Counted from the first letter of the stretch, positions 1 through 9,465 are shown. The stretch: DNA of 64,000 bases from Alkaliphilus peptidifermentans DSM 18978 (GCF_900101495.1 NZ_FMUS01000003.1:124001-188000); one strand, 5' to 3'. Numbers and translations are program-made. Notes: a model not told the origin generated them from the sequence alone.

Positions 1-894
1 ATAGGCATCTCTAATTTTTAATCTAAAAATTGCTGCTGAAATTAGAATTAATGGTATAACGGCAAATGAAATTAAAGCAAGCCTAACATTCATTCGAAGC
101 ATAACAATGACAATACCTAGAAGAAGAAATAGGTCCTTAAATAGATTTACCAACACTCCTGTATACATCTCATACAGTGTTTCTGTATCGTTGGTAACTC
201 TAGTAACCAATCTACCTACTGGGTTTTTATCAAAAAAGCTTAAGGACATCCCTTGTAGGTGAGAAAAAAGCTGCTGACGTATGTTATAAACAATTTTATT
301 GCTGGTATGGTTTAGTACATATACTTGTATATAGTTAAATAGAAATCCAAGTACTATTATTGCAAGATACAGGAGGCTCAGTTTATAAAGAGATGATACA
401 TCACCCCTTCTAAAAACCCTTACATCGTTGGGAGAAAGGGATTTTACCTCCGTCAATTCTCCATTATACTGCAATAATATAGTGCCATCCTCTTCTATTA
501 TTTCGTATTCTACATTTCTTAAATTATATTCACCCATTACAAGATAGTCATTCTGCTGATGACGTATAAGCTGAACAACATCATCATAAGTAAGGGAATC
601 TGAATCTGGGTAATCTTTTTCTTTAACATAATACCTTCCCTGAAAAGCTACATAATCTAAATTGTGTGGTGTATCATCAAAAACATAAATAGGCTTTTCG
701 TACACATTTATATGATCATCAATAGCGATTTTTATTATAAAGGGTTGAGCTAGGTCAATAACAGAAATTAATATAAGAAGTACAATACACAATGTTAGGG
801 CGGCCCAATAGGGCCTTGCATATTTCAATAGACGACCCATAAGCTTTGAATCATAGGATTTTCCAAGTACCTCTTCTTGAAAATTATTACTCAT
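1..894 (-). CDS. ABC exporter subunit, N-terminal part (cut by left edge)
   Basis: The minus-strand frame is open from an ATG at 894 to the window edge (298 codons), so only the N-terminal part is present. It begins MSNNFQEEVLGKSYDSKLMG and continues into a hydrophobic helix (residues about 25-45). A long hydrophilic insertion (roughly residues 45-150) follows, then the ABC exporter membrane-domain motif SFFDKNPVGRLVTRVTNDT. The large insertion after the first helix is typical of the BmrD/YheH-type half of heterodimeric multidrug exporters (family knowledge). A GGAGGTG ribosome site lies just before the ATG. Only 11 bases separate it from the preceding gene, so the two are co-transcribed and probably form one heterodimer. 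The nucleotide-binding domain lies outside the window. Confidence 0.85.
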   Translation of the reverse strand, partial: MSNNFQEEVLGKSYDSKLMGRLLKYARPYWAALTLCIVLLILISVIDLAQPFIIKIAIDDHINVYEKPIYVFDDTPHNLDYVAFQGRYYVKEKDYPDSDSLTYDDVVQLIRHQQNDYLVMGEYNLRNVEYEIIEEDGTILLQYNGELTEVKSLSPNDVRVFRRGDVSSLYKLSLLYLAIIVLGFLFNYIQVYVLNHTSNKIVYNIRQQLFSHLQGMSLSFFDKNPVGRLVTRVTNDTETLYEMYTGVLVNLFKDLFLLLGIVIVMLRMNVRLALISFAVIPLILISAAIFRLKIRDAY

Positions 895-905
895 CTCTAC
901 ACCTC

Positions 906-2654
906 CTAATCCTGTGCTATTTTTTCCTCTAATAGTTGTTTTTGATATATTTCAAAGTATAGTTTTCTATTTTCCAATAGCTCGTTATGGGTTCCTTCCT
1001 CAACTATTTCACCATTATCCATAACAATAATCTTATCGCTATCTTTAATGGTGGAAATGCGATGAGCAATAATTATACTGGTGCTCTCCTTCATCGCATC
1101 CTTTAATGAACTCAAAATGCGCTCTTCTGTATCTGTATCAACTGCTGAAAGGGCATCATCCAACACTAGTATTTTTGGTTTTTTGATTAGAGCCCTTGCA
1201 ATTGATATTCTTTGCTTTTGTCCACCAGAAAGGGTTACTCCACGTTCACCTACAAAGGTTTCATATCCATCAGGAAAACCTACAATATTATCATGGACCT
1301 CTGCAATTTTTGCTGTTCGAATAATTTCTTCTTTACTACATTCATCAACACCAAAAGCAATATTCTCAGCTATGGTTGTAGAAAAAAGAAAGCTATCTTG
1401 ATCAACATAGCCTATTTGACTTCTAATACTTCGTAGCTGTACCTTGTTAAGAGCATTACCGTCAATAGATATTATACCTTCGTTTGCATCAAACAATCTC
1501 AATAGAAGTGTAGCAATGGTTGTTTTACCACTGCCGGTTTTTCCAATAACACCTATACTGGTACCAGAGGAAATGCTAAGAGTAAAATTCTTTAGGGCGT
1601 CTTCATTACTATTAGGATATTTAAATGACACATTATTGAATTCAATATCACCCTTTATATCTTTATGATCAATAGCATCAGGTTGATCCACAACTTCTGG
1701 CTGTTCATCTAATATAGTATTGATTCTTTCCATAGAAGCTGAGCCCCTTTGAAGCACGTTAATAACCCAACCAATAGCCATCATCGGCCATACAAGTAAG
1801 GCTAGATAAGCCTCAAAGGCTATAAAATCTCCTAAAGAGATATCTCCGTAAATAACTAGAGTGCCTCCATAGCCCACAACAATTAAAAAACTCAAAGCCG
1901 ACATAAATTGAACAAATGGAAAAAACATACCGAACAATTTAACCATAGCCATGTTTTTGTCATAGACATGCTGGTTTTTTACACTGAACTTTTTAATTTC
2001 TGAGTCCTCTTGAACAAAAGATTTAATTACACGAATACCGGAAAAATTCTCTTGTACCGTATCAGTTAATGATGAAAAGGACTCCTGAACAGCTTTAAAG
2101 CGAACATTAATTACCTTGCCAAATTTACCTATAGTAAATGCTAAGAAGGGAAGGGGTAGTAGGGCAAGTATTGTTAAACGCCAATCTGTTGTAGTTGCCA
2201 TCATTGTTATAGCAATTAATGTAATGAAAATTGCATCTGTCATCATTACTATTCCTGGCCCTAAAGCCATTCTAACAGCATTTATATCATTGGTTGCGTG
2301 GGCCATTAAATCGCCAGTTTTGTGATTGGTATAATAATTAGTGGATAGCTTTAATAGATGGCCAAAAAGCTTGTTTCTAAGCTCATATTCAAGCTTTCGA
2401 GAGGTGCCAATAATGTATATTCTCCATAAAAAACGGAAAAAGGCAATTCCAAAACCAATACTAATTATATAAATACCATACCTAATGATATCTTCATTTG
2501 AAAGAGTATTAGCTTGCAGCTGATCAGTAAATCTTCGTAATACCTCTGGTATAAGTAGCTGCAATACATCTACTAGTAATAGCCATATGATACCCAGTAT
2601 GTAATACCATTTGTTACGAAAAAAGAATCCCTTTAAAGCTTTAAAGTGACTCAT
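906..2654 (-). CDS. ABC multidrug-type exporter subunit, BmrC-like half
   Basis: 582 residues: six-helix ABC exporter membrane domain (about 1-300) followed by a nucleotide-binding domain. The latter has Walker A GKTGSGKTT, signature LSGGQKQR and Walker B ILVLDDALSAVD. The residue after the Walker B aspartate is Asp rather than the catalytic Glu, the degenerate composite site of heterodimeric exporters such as BmrC/BmrD. The partner is the downstream gene starting at 894. I chose the ATG at 2654 because AGAGGTG lies 5 bases before it; the in-frame ATG at 2672 would place this site inside the gene. The substrate cannot be told from sequence; drug or lipid export is the family expectation. Confidence 0.88.
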   Translation of the reverse strand: MSHFKALKGFFFRNKWYYILGIIWLLLVDVLQLLIPEVLRRFTDQLQANTLSNEDIIRYGIYIISIGFGIAFFRFLWRIYIIGTSRKLEYELRNKLFGHLLKLSTNYYTNHKTGDLMAHATNDINAVRMALGPGIVMMTDAIFITLIAITMMATTTDWRLTILALLPLPFLAFTIGKFGKVINVRFKAVQESFSSLTDTVQENFSGIRVIKSFVQEDSEIKKFSVKNQHVYDKNMAMVKLFGMFFPFVQFMSALSFLIVVGYGGTLVIYGDISLGDFIAFEAYLALLVWPMMAIGWVINVLQRGSASMERINTILDEQPEVVDQPDAIDHKDIKGDIEFNNVSFKYPNSNEDALKNFTLSISSGTSIGVIGKTGSGKTTIATLLLRLFDANEGIISIDGNALNKVQLRSIRSQIGYVDQDSFLFSTTIAENIAFGVDECSKEEIIRTAKIAEVHDNIVGFPDGYETFVGERGVTLSGGQKQRISIARALIKKPKILVLDDALSAVDTDTEERILSSLKDAMKESTSIIIAHRISTIKDSDKIIVMDNGEIVEEGTHNELLENRKLYFEIYQKQLLEEKIAQD

Positions 2655-2773
2655 TATTTCACCTCTAATCATTATGTTTTGTTAGTCTAAATATTTCCTA
2701 TTCTATAACAGTATAACATTTCCTTTATTTTTTTACTAAAATATAAAACAAAATTAAATTTCAAGGATATAAT

Positions 2774-2802
2774 AACCTACAACTATTATTTTAAAGTAGG
2801 TT
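2774..2802. promoter_or_regulatory. Inverted repeat between ABC exporter and ferredoxin-AOR operon
   Basis: AACCTAC and GTAGGTT are separated by 15 bases in the divergent intergenic region. It could be an operator or a weak hairpin; there is no U-run typical of a terminator. The rest of the 2655-2900 gap is AT-rich and shows nothing else I can name. Confidence 0.3.
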
Positions 2803-2900
2803 TATCTAAAATTAAGGATTAGTATATAAATAAAACTATAGGATAATACTTCAAATCAAGAACCCTTTTAACAATACAAAATGGAGGAGCTTTATATAGT

Positions 2901-3314
2901 ATGTTGGATAACAAAATATTAAAGGTTAAAAATACAGGACAATGTATTGGCTGCTATTCATGCATGATAGGGTGCTCTACTATTGTTCATAAGGATCACT
3001 CATTATTAATGAGTGGAATTGCTGTGAAAACCAGTGGCGGTTACCCAGGGAGAATGGTGGTTGATATATGCAGAGGCTGTATAGAGCCAAAATGTGTAAG
3101 CTGCTGCCCAACAGAGGCACTTAAAAAGAGAGCTGGAGGTGGCGTTAGATTTAATAAAGATAAATGTAATGGTTGTAGTAATTGTGTAGAGGGATGTGTT
3201 ATAGGGGGAATGCAATTTAATTATGATGAAAAAATCCCGATACCGTGCATTCAATGTGGTATATGTGTAAGTAGGTGCCCACATGAAGTGCTTAGTATGG
3301 AGGCTAGACTATAA
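2901..3314 (+). CDS. Polyferredoxin electron-transfer subunit paired with AOR
   Basis: 137 residues rich in cysteine. In order: CIGCYSCMIGC, CRGCIEPKCVSCCP, CNGCSNCVEGC and CIQCGICVSRCP, enough ligands for about four [4Fe-4S] clusters, as in HycB/CooF/DmsB-like electron carriers. Its stop codon overlaps the start of the AOR gene by one base (TAATG), so the two are translationally coupled. It very likely carries electrons to or from that tungsten enzyme in the cytoplasm. The ribosome site is GGAGGAG, 11 bases before the ATG. The exact cluster number is an inference from cysteine spacing. Confidence 0.85.
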   Translation: MLDNKILKVKNTGQCIGCYSCMIGCSTIVHKDHSLLMSGIAVKTSGGYPGRMVVDICRGCIEPKCVSCCPTEALKKRAGGGVRFNKDKCNGCSNCVEGCVIGGMQFNYDEKIPIPCIQCGICVSRCPHEVLSMEARL

Positions 3315-5065
3315 TGGAAAAGGAAAAAAAGATATTATACATAAATTTAAATGAAAGAACCTTTGAATCCATAAAAAGACCTGATTTAAATAAATATATA
3401 GGTGGTGTTTCATTAGGGACTCAGCTTTTAGAAGAGGAATGCTTATTTGATGAAAGCTCCCTTAGTCCAGAGCAACCAATCATTTTCACTAAGGGGCCCA
3501 TGAATACTATTTTTCCCGTGGTTACTAAAACATGTTGTATGTTTAAATCTCCATTAACAGAGGAATTGGGAGAAAGCTATGGCGGAATGAGAATGGCTAT
3601 GGCTATGGGGCTGGCTGGATTAGATGGAATTATTTTGAAGGGAAGCAGCCCTAGACCCTGTATTCTACATATTAATAATGATGAAGTTAAATTTTTAGAT
3701 GGTGAACCCTTATGGGGATTAAACACAGATGAAGCAACACGCCTTCTTCATGATAAAAGAGGAAGAAGGGGGTTAAGGTCTATTATTACTATTGGAAAGG
3801 GTGGAGAAAAGCAAATAAAATATGCCTGTGGTTTAGTTGATACCTATAGACATTTTGGAAGGCTTGGACTTGGTTGCCTTTTAGGTATTAAAATGGTTAA
3901 AGCTATAGTTATTGAGGGGAGTAGAAGTAATCCCATTTCCAATACAGAAGACTATAGAAAAGCCTATGAAAAAATATATAAAAAGGTAACCGATACAGAC
4001 CTAATGGAAAAGTATCATGGACTAGGAACTTCAATTAATATAAAATCCCTCAATGACTTAGGAGCTTTACCTGCCTACAACTTTAGTAAAAGCAAAATAA
4101 TAGATGATAATAGTATAAGTGGAGAATTTTTAGCAGAAAACAAACTGATTAAGAAAGTTGCCTGTAGTGGTTGTCCTATAGGCTGTATCCATATTGCACT
4201 TCTAAAAAGGAAATTTGGTGATCCTTATGAATATGAGGCATCAACTGTTTCCTATGATCATGAGCTTATTTATGCATTAGGTTCTATGCTGGGGATTTTA
4301 GATGCTGACAAGCTTCTGAGGCTCATAGAAGCTGTTGAATTAACCGGATTAGATGCTATTACAACGGGGGTAATGTTTGCTTGGATGACAGAAGCCTATG
4401 AAAAAAAGATAATCGATGATGATTTATTATTAACAAAACCAGGATTCGGTGATATTGAAGCCTATCTACAGATTATTAGTAATATTATTAGTCAACCCAA
4501 TAAATTTTACATAGATGCTGCTGATGGGACATATGCATTGGCATCAAAATATGGTGGCTTAAATTTTGCCATGGTTTTAGGCAAAAATGAGGTGGCAGGA
4601 TATCATACCGGCTATGGAAATATTATTGGACAAGCTGTAGGTGCCAGACATTCTCATCTAGATAATGCTGGTTATGCAATTGATCAAGAGCTACAGGAGT
4701 TTAATCCAACGGAAATAGTAAATAAACTAATTAATGAGGAAATAGACAGAAACCTCCTAAATAGCTTGGTTATTTGTCTCTTTTCAAGGAAGATATACGA
4801 CTATGAAACCATTGAAGATGCACTAAATTCAATTGGTTATAATATTACGAAAAAACAATTAAAGGAACTTGGGTTAAATACTTTTCTTGATAAAATTAGA
4901 ATTAAAGAGAAAATGGGATTTTCGTATCAACGGCTTCAAATTCCAAAAAGATTTTTTGAAACAGAATGTTGTGGCAAAAGGCTAGAAGAAAAACAGGCAG
5001 ATGAAATTCTAAGGCTGTATATAGATGAAGTTGAAAAGCTAAAACAAAAGTATAGCTTTAGTTAA
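3314..5065 (+). CDS. Tungsten-type aldehyde:ferredoxin oxidoreductase (AOR family), copy 1
   Basis: 583 residues, normal family length. The N-terminus (YINLNERTFESI, then KYIGGVSLGTQLL) is the usual AOR beta-sandwich start. [4Fe-4S] ligands are visible as CSGCPIGC (Cys284, 287, 291) and a distal Cys488, close to the spacing in Pyrococcus AOR. The family uses a tungsto-bispterin cofactor to interconvert aldehydes and carboxylic acids with ferredoxin. The preceding polyferredoxin overlaps its start, and a 63-residue protein follows. Substrate is not deducible. It is clearly different from the second AOR near 42 kb, so the window holds two separate Fd-AOR modules. Confidence 0.9.
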   Translation: MEKEKKILYINLNERTFESIKRPDLNKYIGGVSLGTQLLEEECLFDESSLSPEQPIIFTKGPMNTIFPVVTKTCCMFKSPLTEELGESYGGMRMAMAMGLAGLDGIILKGSSPRPCILHINNDEVKFLDGEPLWGLNTDEATRLLHDKRGRRGLRSIITIGKGGEKQIKYACGLVDTYRHFGRLGLGCLLGIKMVKAIVIEGSRSNPISNTEDYRKAYEKIYKKVTDTDLMEKYHGLGTSINIKSLNDLGALPAYNFSKSKIIDDNSISGEFLAENKLIKKVACSGCPIGCIHIALLKRKFGDPYEYEASTVSYDHELIYALGSMLGILDADKLLRLIEAVELTGLDAITTGVMFAWMTEAYEKKIIDDDLLLTKPGFGDIEAYLQIISNIISQPNKFYIDAADGTYALASKYGGLNFAMVLGKNEVAGYHTGYGNIIGQAVGARHSHLDNAGYAIDQELQEFNPTEIVNKLINEEIDRNLLNSLVICLFSRKIYDYETIEDALNSIGYNITKKQLKELGLNTFLDKIRIKEKMGFSYQRLQIPKRFFETECCGKRLEEKQADEILRLYIDEVEKLKQKYSFS

Positions 5066-5166
5066 GCAGCATTTTTTAACTATAGCTGTTTAGAATGGAT
5101 TTTATATTATACCTGAATATTTGCAGTAACATTAGGAAAAATATTAGTATAAAGGAGGTGTGTAGC

Positions 5167-5358
5167 ATGAATATGAATACAAGGGATATGATTACTAAAA
5201 AGCTTTTAGATGCACAAGAAATGGTTAGGGATTTCGAGATGTTTTCTAAGCATACAGAAGACAGTGAAGTAGCAAATCAGTTTAAGGAATTTGCTGAATT
5301 AAGTGGAAAGCAAGCAATGGAGCTTCAAAGATTAGCTGATAAATATAGAGGTGATTAG
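5167..5358 (+). CDS. Small helical protein of unknown function
   Basis: 63 residues beginning MNMNTRDMITKKLLDAQEMV. It is charged and apparently all-helical, with no cysteines or membrane segment. A strong AAAGGAGGTG site sits 6 bases before the ATG at 5167, which decides this start over a longer frame opening at 5095. It lies about 100 bases after the AOR gene and before a terminator, so it may be the last gene of the ferredoxin-AOR operon. I do not recognise the family. A single-domain four-helix or helical-hairpin fold is plausible but inferred. Confidence 0.7.
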   Translation: MNMNTRDMITKKLLDAQEMVRDFEMFSKHTEDSEVANQFKEFAELSGKQAMELQRLADKYRGD

Positions 5359-5444
5359 AGGATTCCATCCACTAAAATATTGATTAATGGAACTATTTAA
5401 ACATAACATTAAGCACGCAAAAAAAATTACTTTTAACTACCAGC

Positions 5445-5481
5445 TAATGAGTCAGAAGTGCTTCTGGCTCATTAACTTTTT
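5445..5481 (+). terminator. Rho-independent terminator of the ferredoxin-AOR operon
   Basis: A 14-pair stem (one T.G pair) with a TG loop is built on TAATGAG...CAGAAG / CTTCTG...CTCATTA, followed by AACTTTTT. Confidence 0.8.
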
Positions 5482-5616
5482 AATGGTTTTTAATTACTTA
5501 TCTCAGTTATAAAAGCTGAATTAATTATTTAGTTATTTTCTAATAATTGTATATTAATAATATAGCTCCTTTGATATAATAAATTGTATGGTAACATTAA
5601 TACCAGAGGTGATAAA

Positions 5617-7107
5617 ATGTATAAATTTGAATCAATTAAGCTTGATAAGAATCATCCTCAACATTTATATGTTCAGTTATACAAAATGATTAAAGAGCTA
5701 ATTCTTTTAGGTCATTTAAAGGAAGCCGATAGACTTCCCCCTGTTAGAGCTATGTCAAAAATGCTTGAAATTAATAATGTAACAGTTGTTAAAGCATATG
5801 AAATATTGGAAAAAGAAGGGCTAGTATACAAAAAAATAGGCAGCGGTACATATATATCAAAACAATTAATTAATCAGTTAAATGAAGTAGACCAAGAAAG
5901 TAAGCAACAGACCAATATTAGAAGTCAATTGATGGAGCAGGGTCATATTAAGGTTGAAAAAAACATGATTAATTTTGCAAGTGCAACCCCTTCTGCAGAT
6001 TTATTTCCAGTAGAAGATTTTAAGCAAGTTCTCAATGAGGTTTTAGATAGGGACAAAGGATATGCCTTTGATTACCAAGAGGGGCAAGGCTATTATCAAT
6101 TAAGAAAGATACTAAAGGATTACATCTTTCATTATGGTATTAAGTCAGAAGTGGAGAACATACAAATTATTTCTGGTGCTCAACAGGGAATTGATATTAT
6201 TTCAAAGGCATTGGTGAACTATGGTGATTATGTTTTAATTGAAAGTCCCTCTTATACAGGAGCAATGGCTGCCTTCAACTCAAGGGGAGCGAAAATGATT
6301 GATATTCCTTTGCAAAAGGATGGATTAGACCTTGATATCCTTGAGAAAAAGATTAAAACCCATAAACCCAGATTTATTTATGTTATGCCAAATTTTCAGA
6401 ATCCAACTGGCATCTCCTACAGCCCAGGAAAAAAGAAAGAGTTATTAAAAATATGCAAAAATTATAATATGTATATTGTAGAAGATGACTATTTAAGTGA
6501 TCTTAACTTTTATAGTGAAGATAACACTACTTTAAAAAAGCTAGATGAAGATGAATTAGTAATATATATTAAGAGCTTTTCTAAGATATTTATGCCAGGC
6601 CTGCGGCTTGGGTTTTTAGTTATTCCTTCAAAGCTTCATGAAAACCTACTTATGGCAAAGCATACCACTGATATCTCTACTTCTGGCTTGTTGCAAAGAG
6701 CCTTCGAGCTCTATTTAGATAAGGGGATATGGCAACAGCACCTTAAATATATGGAGGATAAGTACAAGGAGAGATTTGTAGTAATGAAGGAATCAATTAA
6801 AGAGTATTTTCCAGAATATATTAGCTATTCCTTACCTTTAGGGGGTGTAAATTTTTGGTTTAAGTTACCAAAGGGTTTTTCCTCTAAAGAATTATATGAA
6901 AGGTCAGTAGTAAAGAATATAATATTTGCACCAGGAAATCTTTTCTTTATGAATAATAATGATGAAGGGTATTTTCGATTAAGTATAGCTGCAGTAAATC
7001 CTTCTGAAATAAAATATGGCATCAAGATTTTAAGTATAGTAATTAGGGAATATATAGATAAAAGAAGAGATCAAAGAAATGACTCGTTAATTAAGCCAAT
7101 ACTATAA
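5617..7107 (+). CDS. MocR-family regulator (GntR HTH + class I aminotransferase domain)
   Basis: 496 residues. An N-terminal GntR winged helix (about 1-80; LKEADRLPPVRAMSKML, then IGSGTYIS) is fused to a fold-type I aminotransferase domain (about 115-480). The PLP-binding lysine is in SFSKIFMPGLRLGF (Lys323), and NFQNPTGISYS is the conserved substrate/PLP segment. MocR proteins use PLP as an effector and regulate PLP, GABA, taurine or other amine genes (PdxR, GabR, TauR). The start at 5617 is set by AGAGGTGAT, with a TATAAT box at 5575-5580 upstream; a TTG-initiated longer frame is less likely. The target is unknown; no PLP-synthesis genes are adjacent. Confidence 0.88.
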   Translation: MYKFESIKLDKNHPQHLYVQLYKMIKELILLGHLKEADRLPPVRAMSKMLEINNVTVVKAYEILEKEGLVYKKIGSGTYISKQLINQLNEVDQESKQQTNIRSQLMEQGHIKVEKNMINFASATPSADLFPVEDFKQVLNEVLDRDKGYAFDYQEGQGYYQLRKILKDYIFHYGIKSEVENIQIISGAQQGIDIISKALVNYGDYVLIESPSYTGAMAAFNSRGAKMIDIPLQKDGLDLDILEKKIKTHKPRFIYVMPNFQNPTGISYSPGKKKELLKICKNYNMYIVEDDYLSDLNFYSEDNTTLKKLDEDELVIYIKSFSKIFMPGLRLGFLVIPSKLHENLLMAKHTTDISTSGLLQRAFELYLDKGIWQQHLKYMEDKYKERFVVMKESIKEYFPEYISYSLPLGGVNFWFKLPKGFSSKELYERSVVKNIIFAPGNLFFMNNNDEGYFRLSIAAVNPSEIKYGIKILSIVIREYIDKRRDQRNDSLIKPIL

Positions 7108-7133
7108 AATTTCCTACAAATGGGGGAACCTTT

Positions 7134-8102
7134 ATGAAAAGAAGAGTGAAAATCATATATAATCCGGATTCGGGTAGGAAGCTACTTCAAAAAGATATAC
7201 CTAAGCTTAAGACTATATTAAGTGATGAATATCATATGATGGTAGACATTGAAGCCACTGAGGGAAAGCACCATGCAACAGAAATTGCTTTTAGGAGTAG
7301 TCAGGAGGAATATGATATTATTATAGCTGCAGGTGGTGATGGAACCGTTAATGAAGTTGTTAATGGTATGATAAGCAATACAAAATCTAGCCTTGCAATT
7401 TATCCTGCCGGTACAATCAACGACTTTGCAACTCACCTTAAAATCCCACGACAGCTAAGAAAATTTGCAGAAATGGTATATAACGAAAATACAACAAAGG
7501 TAGATATTGGTAAGGCAGGAGACACTTACTTTTTGAATGTTGCAGCAGGTGGCTTATTAACTGACGTAGCACATAAGGTATCATCAGATGCAAAAACTGT
7601 ACTAGGTAAGTTTGCATATTATTTAGAAGGTATAAAGGAATTTCCAAAGCAGTTATTTAGACCCATAAAAATTTCTATTCAAATTGGTAACATTAAAGAA
7701 GAAAAGGAAATTTTGTTCTTTGTTTTAGCCAATAGTAAACAGGTAGGAGGGTTTAAAAAGATAGCATCGGAGGCAAAAATTAACGATGGCTTATTAGATT
7801 TAATTCTTGTTGAAACCAGTCATATATTAGATGCTGCTTCTTTATTTTTTCTGATTATTAAGGGTAATCATATAAATCATCCCAATATAACATATACACA
7901 GGTAAAGGAGTTTACTATATATAGCGATGGAGATTTAACTATAGACATAGATGGTGAGTTGGGTGGGAAGCTTCCAATGACATTTAGTATTATTAAAGGA
8001 GCCATACCAATAATAATTCCAGAAAAAAAGATATTAAATAATGATTCATACGAAAGTAAAGATCAAAAACATTTTTTATTAACTAGGCTTGATATCCGTT
8101 AA
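7134..8102 (+). CDS. Diacylglycerol kinase-family lipid kinase (YegS/BmrU/DagK type)
   Basis: 322 residues. The N-terminal catalytic part shows VKIIYNPDSGR, the nucleotide loop GGDGTVNEVVNGM and YPAGTINDFATHL, the hallmarks of the DAGK catalytic family. The C-terminal beta domain includes ILFFVLANSKQVGGFKK and ends near DIDGELGGKLP. Members phosphorylate diacylglycerol or related lipids and are cytoplasmic or membrane-associated. The ribosome site is GGGGGA. It is 26 bases after the MocR gene and may share its transcript. True DgkB and uncharacterised YtlR/BmrU types cannot be separated here. Confidence 0.88.
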   Translation: MKRRVKIIYNPDSGRKLLQKDIPKLKTILSDEYHMMVDIEATEGKHHATEIAFRSSQEEYDIIIAAGGDGTVNEVVNGMISNTKSSLAIYPAGTINDFATHLKIPRQLRKFAEMVYNENTTKVDIGKAGDTYFLNVAAGGLLTDVAHKVSSDAKTVLGKFAYYLEGIKEFPKQLFRPIKISIQIGNIKEEKEILFFVLANSKQVGGFKKIASEAKINDGLLDLILVETSHILDAASLFFLIIKGNHINHPNITYTQVKEFTIYSDGDLTIDIDGELGGKLPMTFSIIKGAIPIIIPEKKILNNDSYESKDQKHFLLTRLDIR

Positions 8103-8124
8103 AAAAACCCGAAAGGGTTTTTTT
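8101..8124. terminator. Bidirectional terminator between lipid kinase and bactofilin
   Basis: Perfect hairpin: A7CCC, loop GAAA, GGGT7. Flanked by A and T runs, it can serve both converging transcripts. The bactofilin stop codon lies inside its right arm. Confidence 0.85.
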
Positions 8125-8500
8125 ATAGGTTTTCCAATTCAAGTGTTTTTTCATTATTGAGCATTTTACAATTGCCATCAAATATTGCATTTTCATCCAA
8201 AACAAAGCTTTTAACATTAACATCACCATATAGCTTTCCCTTAGCCGCCACTCGCAATTGTCCAGTAGCATAAACATTGCCATGTACTTCTCCTGCAACA
8301 AAAACATTACTACCATTAACATTTCCAATCAATCTGCCTGTTTCACCAATATAAAGGTTACCTTCGAGATTTATATCACCCTTTAACTCTCCTTCAATGC
8401 GGATTGTCCCCTTGGTATTCAAACGCCCTTCAAAGACGCAATCAGCTCCAATTAAGGTAGTGAATTTTGTGTATTGTACATCTTCCTTTTTACTAAACAT
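8123..8500 (-). CDS. Bactofilin (polymer-forming cytoskeletal protein)
   Basis: 125 residues. The central part is a right-handed beta-helix made of short repeats with alternating hydrophobics and glycines (IRIEGELKGDINLEGNLYIG, then RLIGNVNGSNVFVAGEVHGN). Bactofilins polymerise without nucleotide and scaffold cell-wall enzymes at the membrane. The gene is 17 bases downstream of an M23 peptidase, the usual bactofilin neighbour, so the pair probably act together in local peptidoglycan remodelling. A GGAGGAT site lies before the ATG. Confidence 0.9.
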   Translation of the reverse strand: MFSKKEDVQYTKFTTLIGADCVFEGRLNTKGTIRIEGELKGDINLEGNLYIGETGRLIGNVNGSNVFVAGEVHGNVYATGQLRVAAKGKLYGDVNVKSFVLDENAIFDGNCKMLNNEKTLELENL

Positions 8501-8517
8501 GAATATCCTCCTTTATA

Positions 8518-9465
8518 CTAATCGTCTAAAATTGATGATGGATCTATAGCTCTTCCATTTTTTCGTACTTCAAAATGCAAATGTGGACCAGTGCTACGGC
8601 CTGTACTACCCATCTTAGCAATAACCTCACCCTTTTCTACCCGTTCCCCAACCTTAACGAGATTCTTTGTATTATGGGCATAAACAGAAGTATAGCCATA
8701 ACCATGGGAGATAATAATCATACGACCATATGCACCATTATATCCAGAGAAGGTAACAACGCCACTACCCGCAGCGAAAATATCTGTATTACTTCGATTC
8801 GCAATATCTATCCCTGAATGAAATTCTCGTCTCCTATTAATTGGAGAAATACGATACCCATAGGCAGAAGATATTTTACCGGTTGTGGGTTGAAGATTAG
8901 GTAATGAGTCTATATATTTTAATTGCTCTTCAACATCATCGATAAGTTTTTGCATATTTTCCTTTTGTCTTGAAATCAAATCATCTATTAGCTCCATTTC
9001 AACTTCCATATCTAGATCATTGTCAAAAAGCATACTCCGTCTGCTAGACCTTGATACTAAAAGGGATGGAATTATATCATTTGATACTTGTGTTACAAAC
9101 ATAGAATCAGATGGGTCTAAACCTACCATAGCCAGTACTTGGTTCTGCATATCATAAAGAGATATTAGCTTATCTTCTATTTCAATAGTACGCCCTTTTA
9201 AAAAGCTTATTTCTTCTATATATGCATAATTTTCAACCCGCAAGCTATTAATAGTGTTTTTTGCAGAAGTTAGTTTTGATGTTGTATCAAAGAGACTAGT
9301 TGAAAAGCCTACAGTACTAATAATTAAAGACACTATTATTATAGTTGAAAATATTGGTACCCAATAGGGAATATTAAATTGTATTATTTTATGTGAGGTG
9401 CTTGGAATGACGGTGAATGACAATGTCTTTTTTTGTTTTTTAGCGAGATGATTAAACTTTTTCAT
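8518..9465 (-). CDS. Membrane-anchored M23 family metallopeptidase
   Basis: 315 residues: short cytoplasmic N-terminus, one membrane segment (about 36-56), a coiled-coil stretch (about 60-190), then a C-terminal M23/LytM domain (about 195-312). Zinc ligands and catalytic residues are visible as HSGID (His216, Asp220) and HLHFE (His295, His297), so the peptidase is probably active. It would cleave peptidoglycan cross-bridges outside the membrane. The following bactofilin gene is in the same operon. The ribosome site is AAGGAGG before the ATG. Confidence 0.92.
   Translation of the reverse strand: MKKFNHLAKKQKKTLSFTVIPSTSHKIIQFNIPYWVPIFSTIIIVSLIISTVGFSTSLFDTTSKLTSAKNTINSLRVENYAYIEEISFLKGRTIEIEDKLISLYDMQNQVLAMVGLDPSDSMFVTQVSNDIIPSLLVSRSSRRSMLFDNDLDMEVEMELIDDLISRQKENMQKLIDDVEEQLKYIDSLPNLQPTTGKISSAYGYRISPINRRREFHSGIDIANRSNTDIFAAGSGVVTFSGYNGAYGRMIIISHGYGYTSVYAHNTKNLVKVGERVEKGEVIAKMGSTGRSTGPHLHFEVRKNGRAIDPSSILDD

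Noticed and set aside
8575-8817. Plus-strand frame inside the M23 peptidase gene
   Set aside because: Composition and position show it is an antisense shadow of the peptidase domain.
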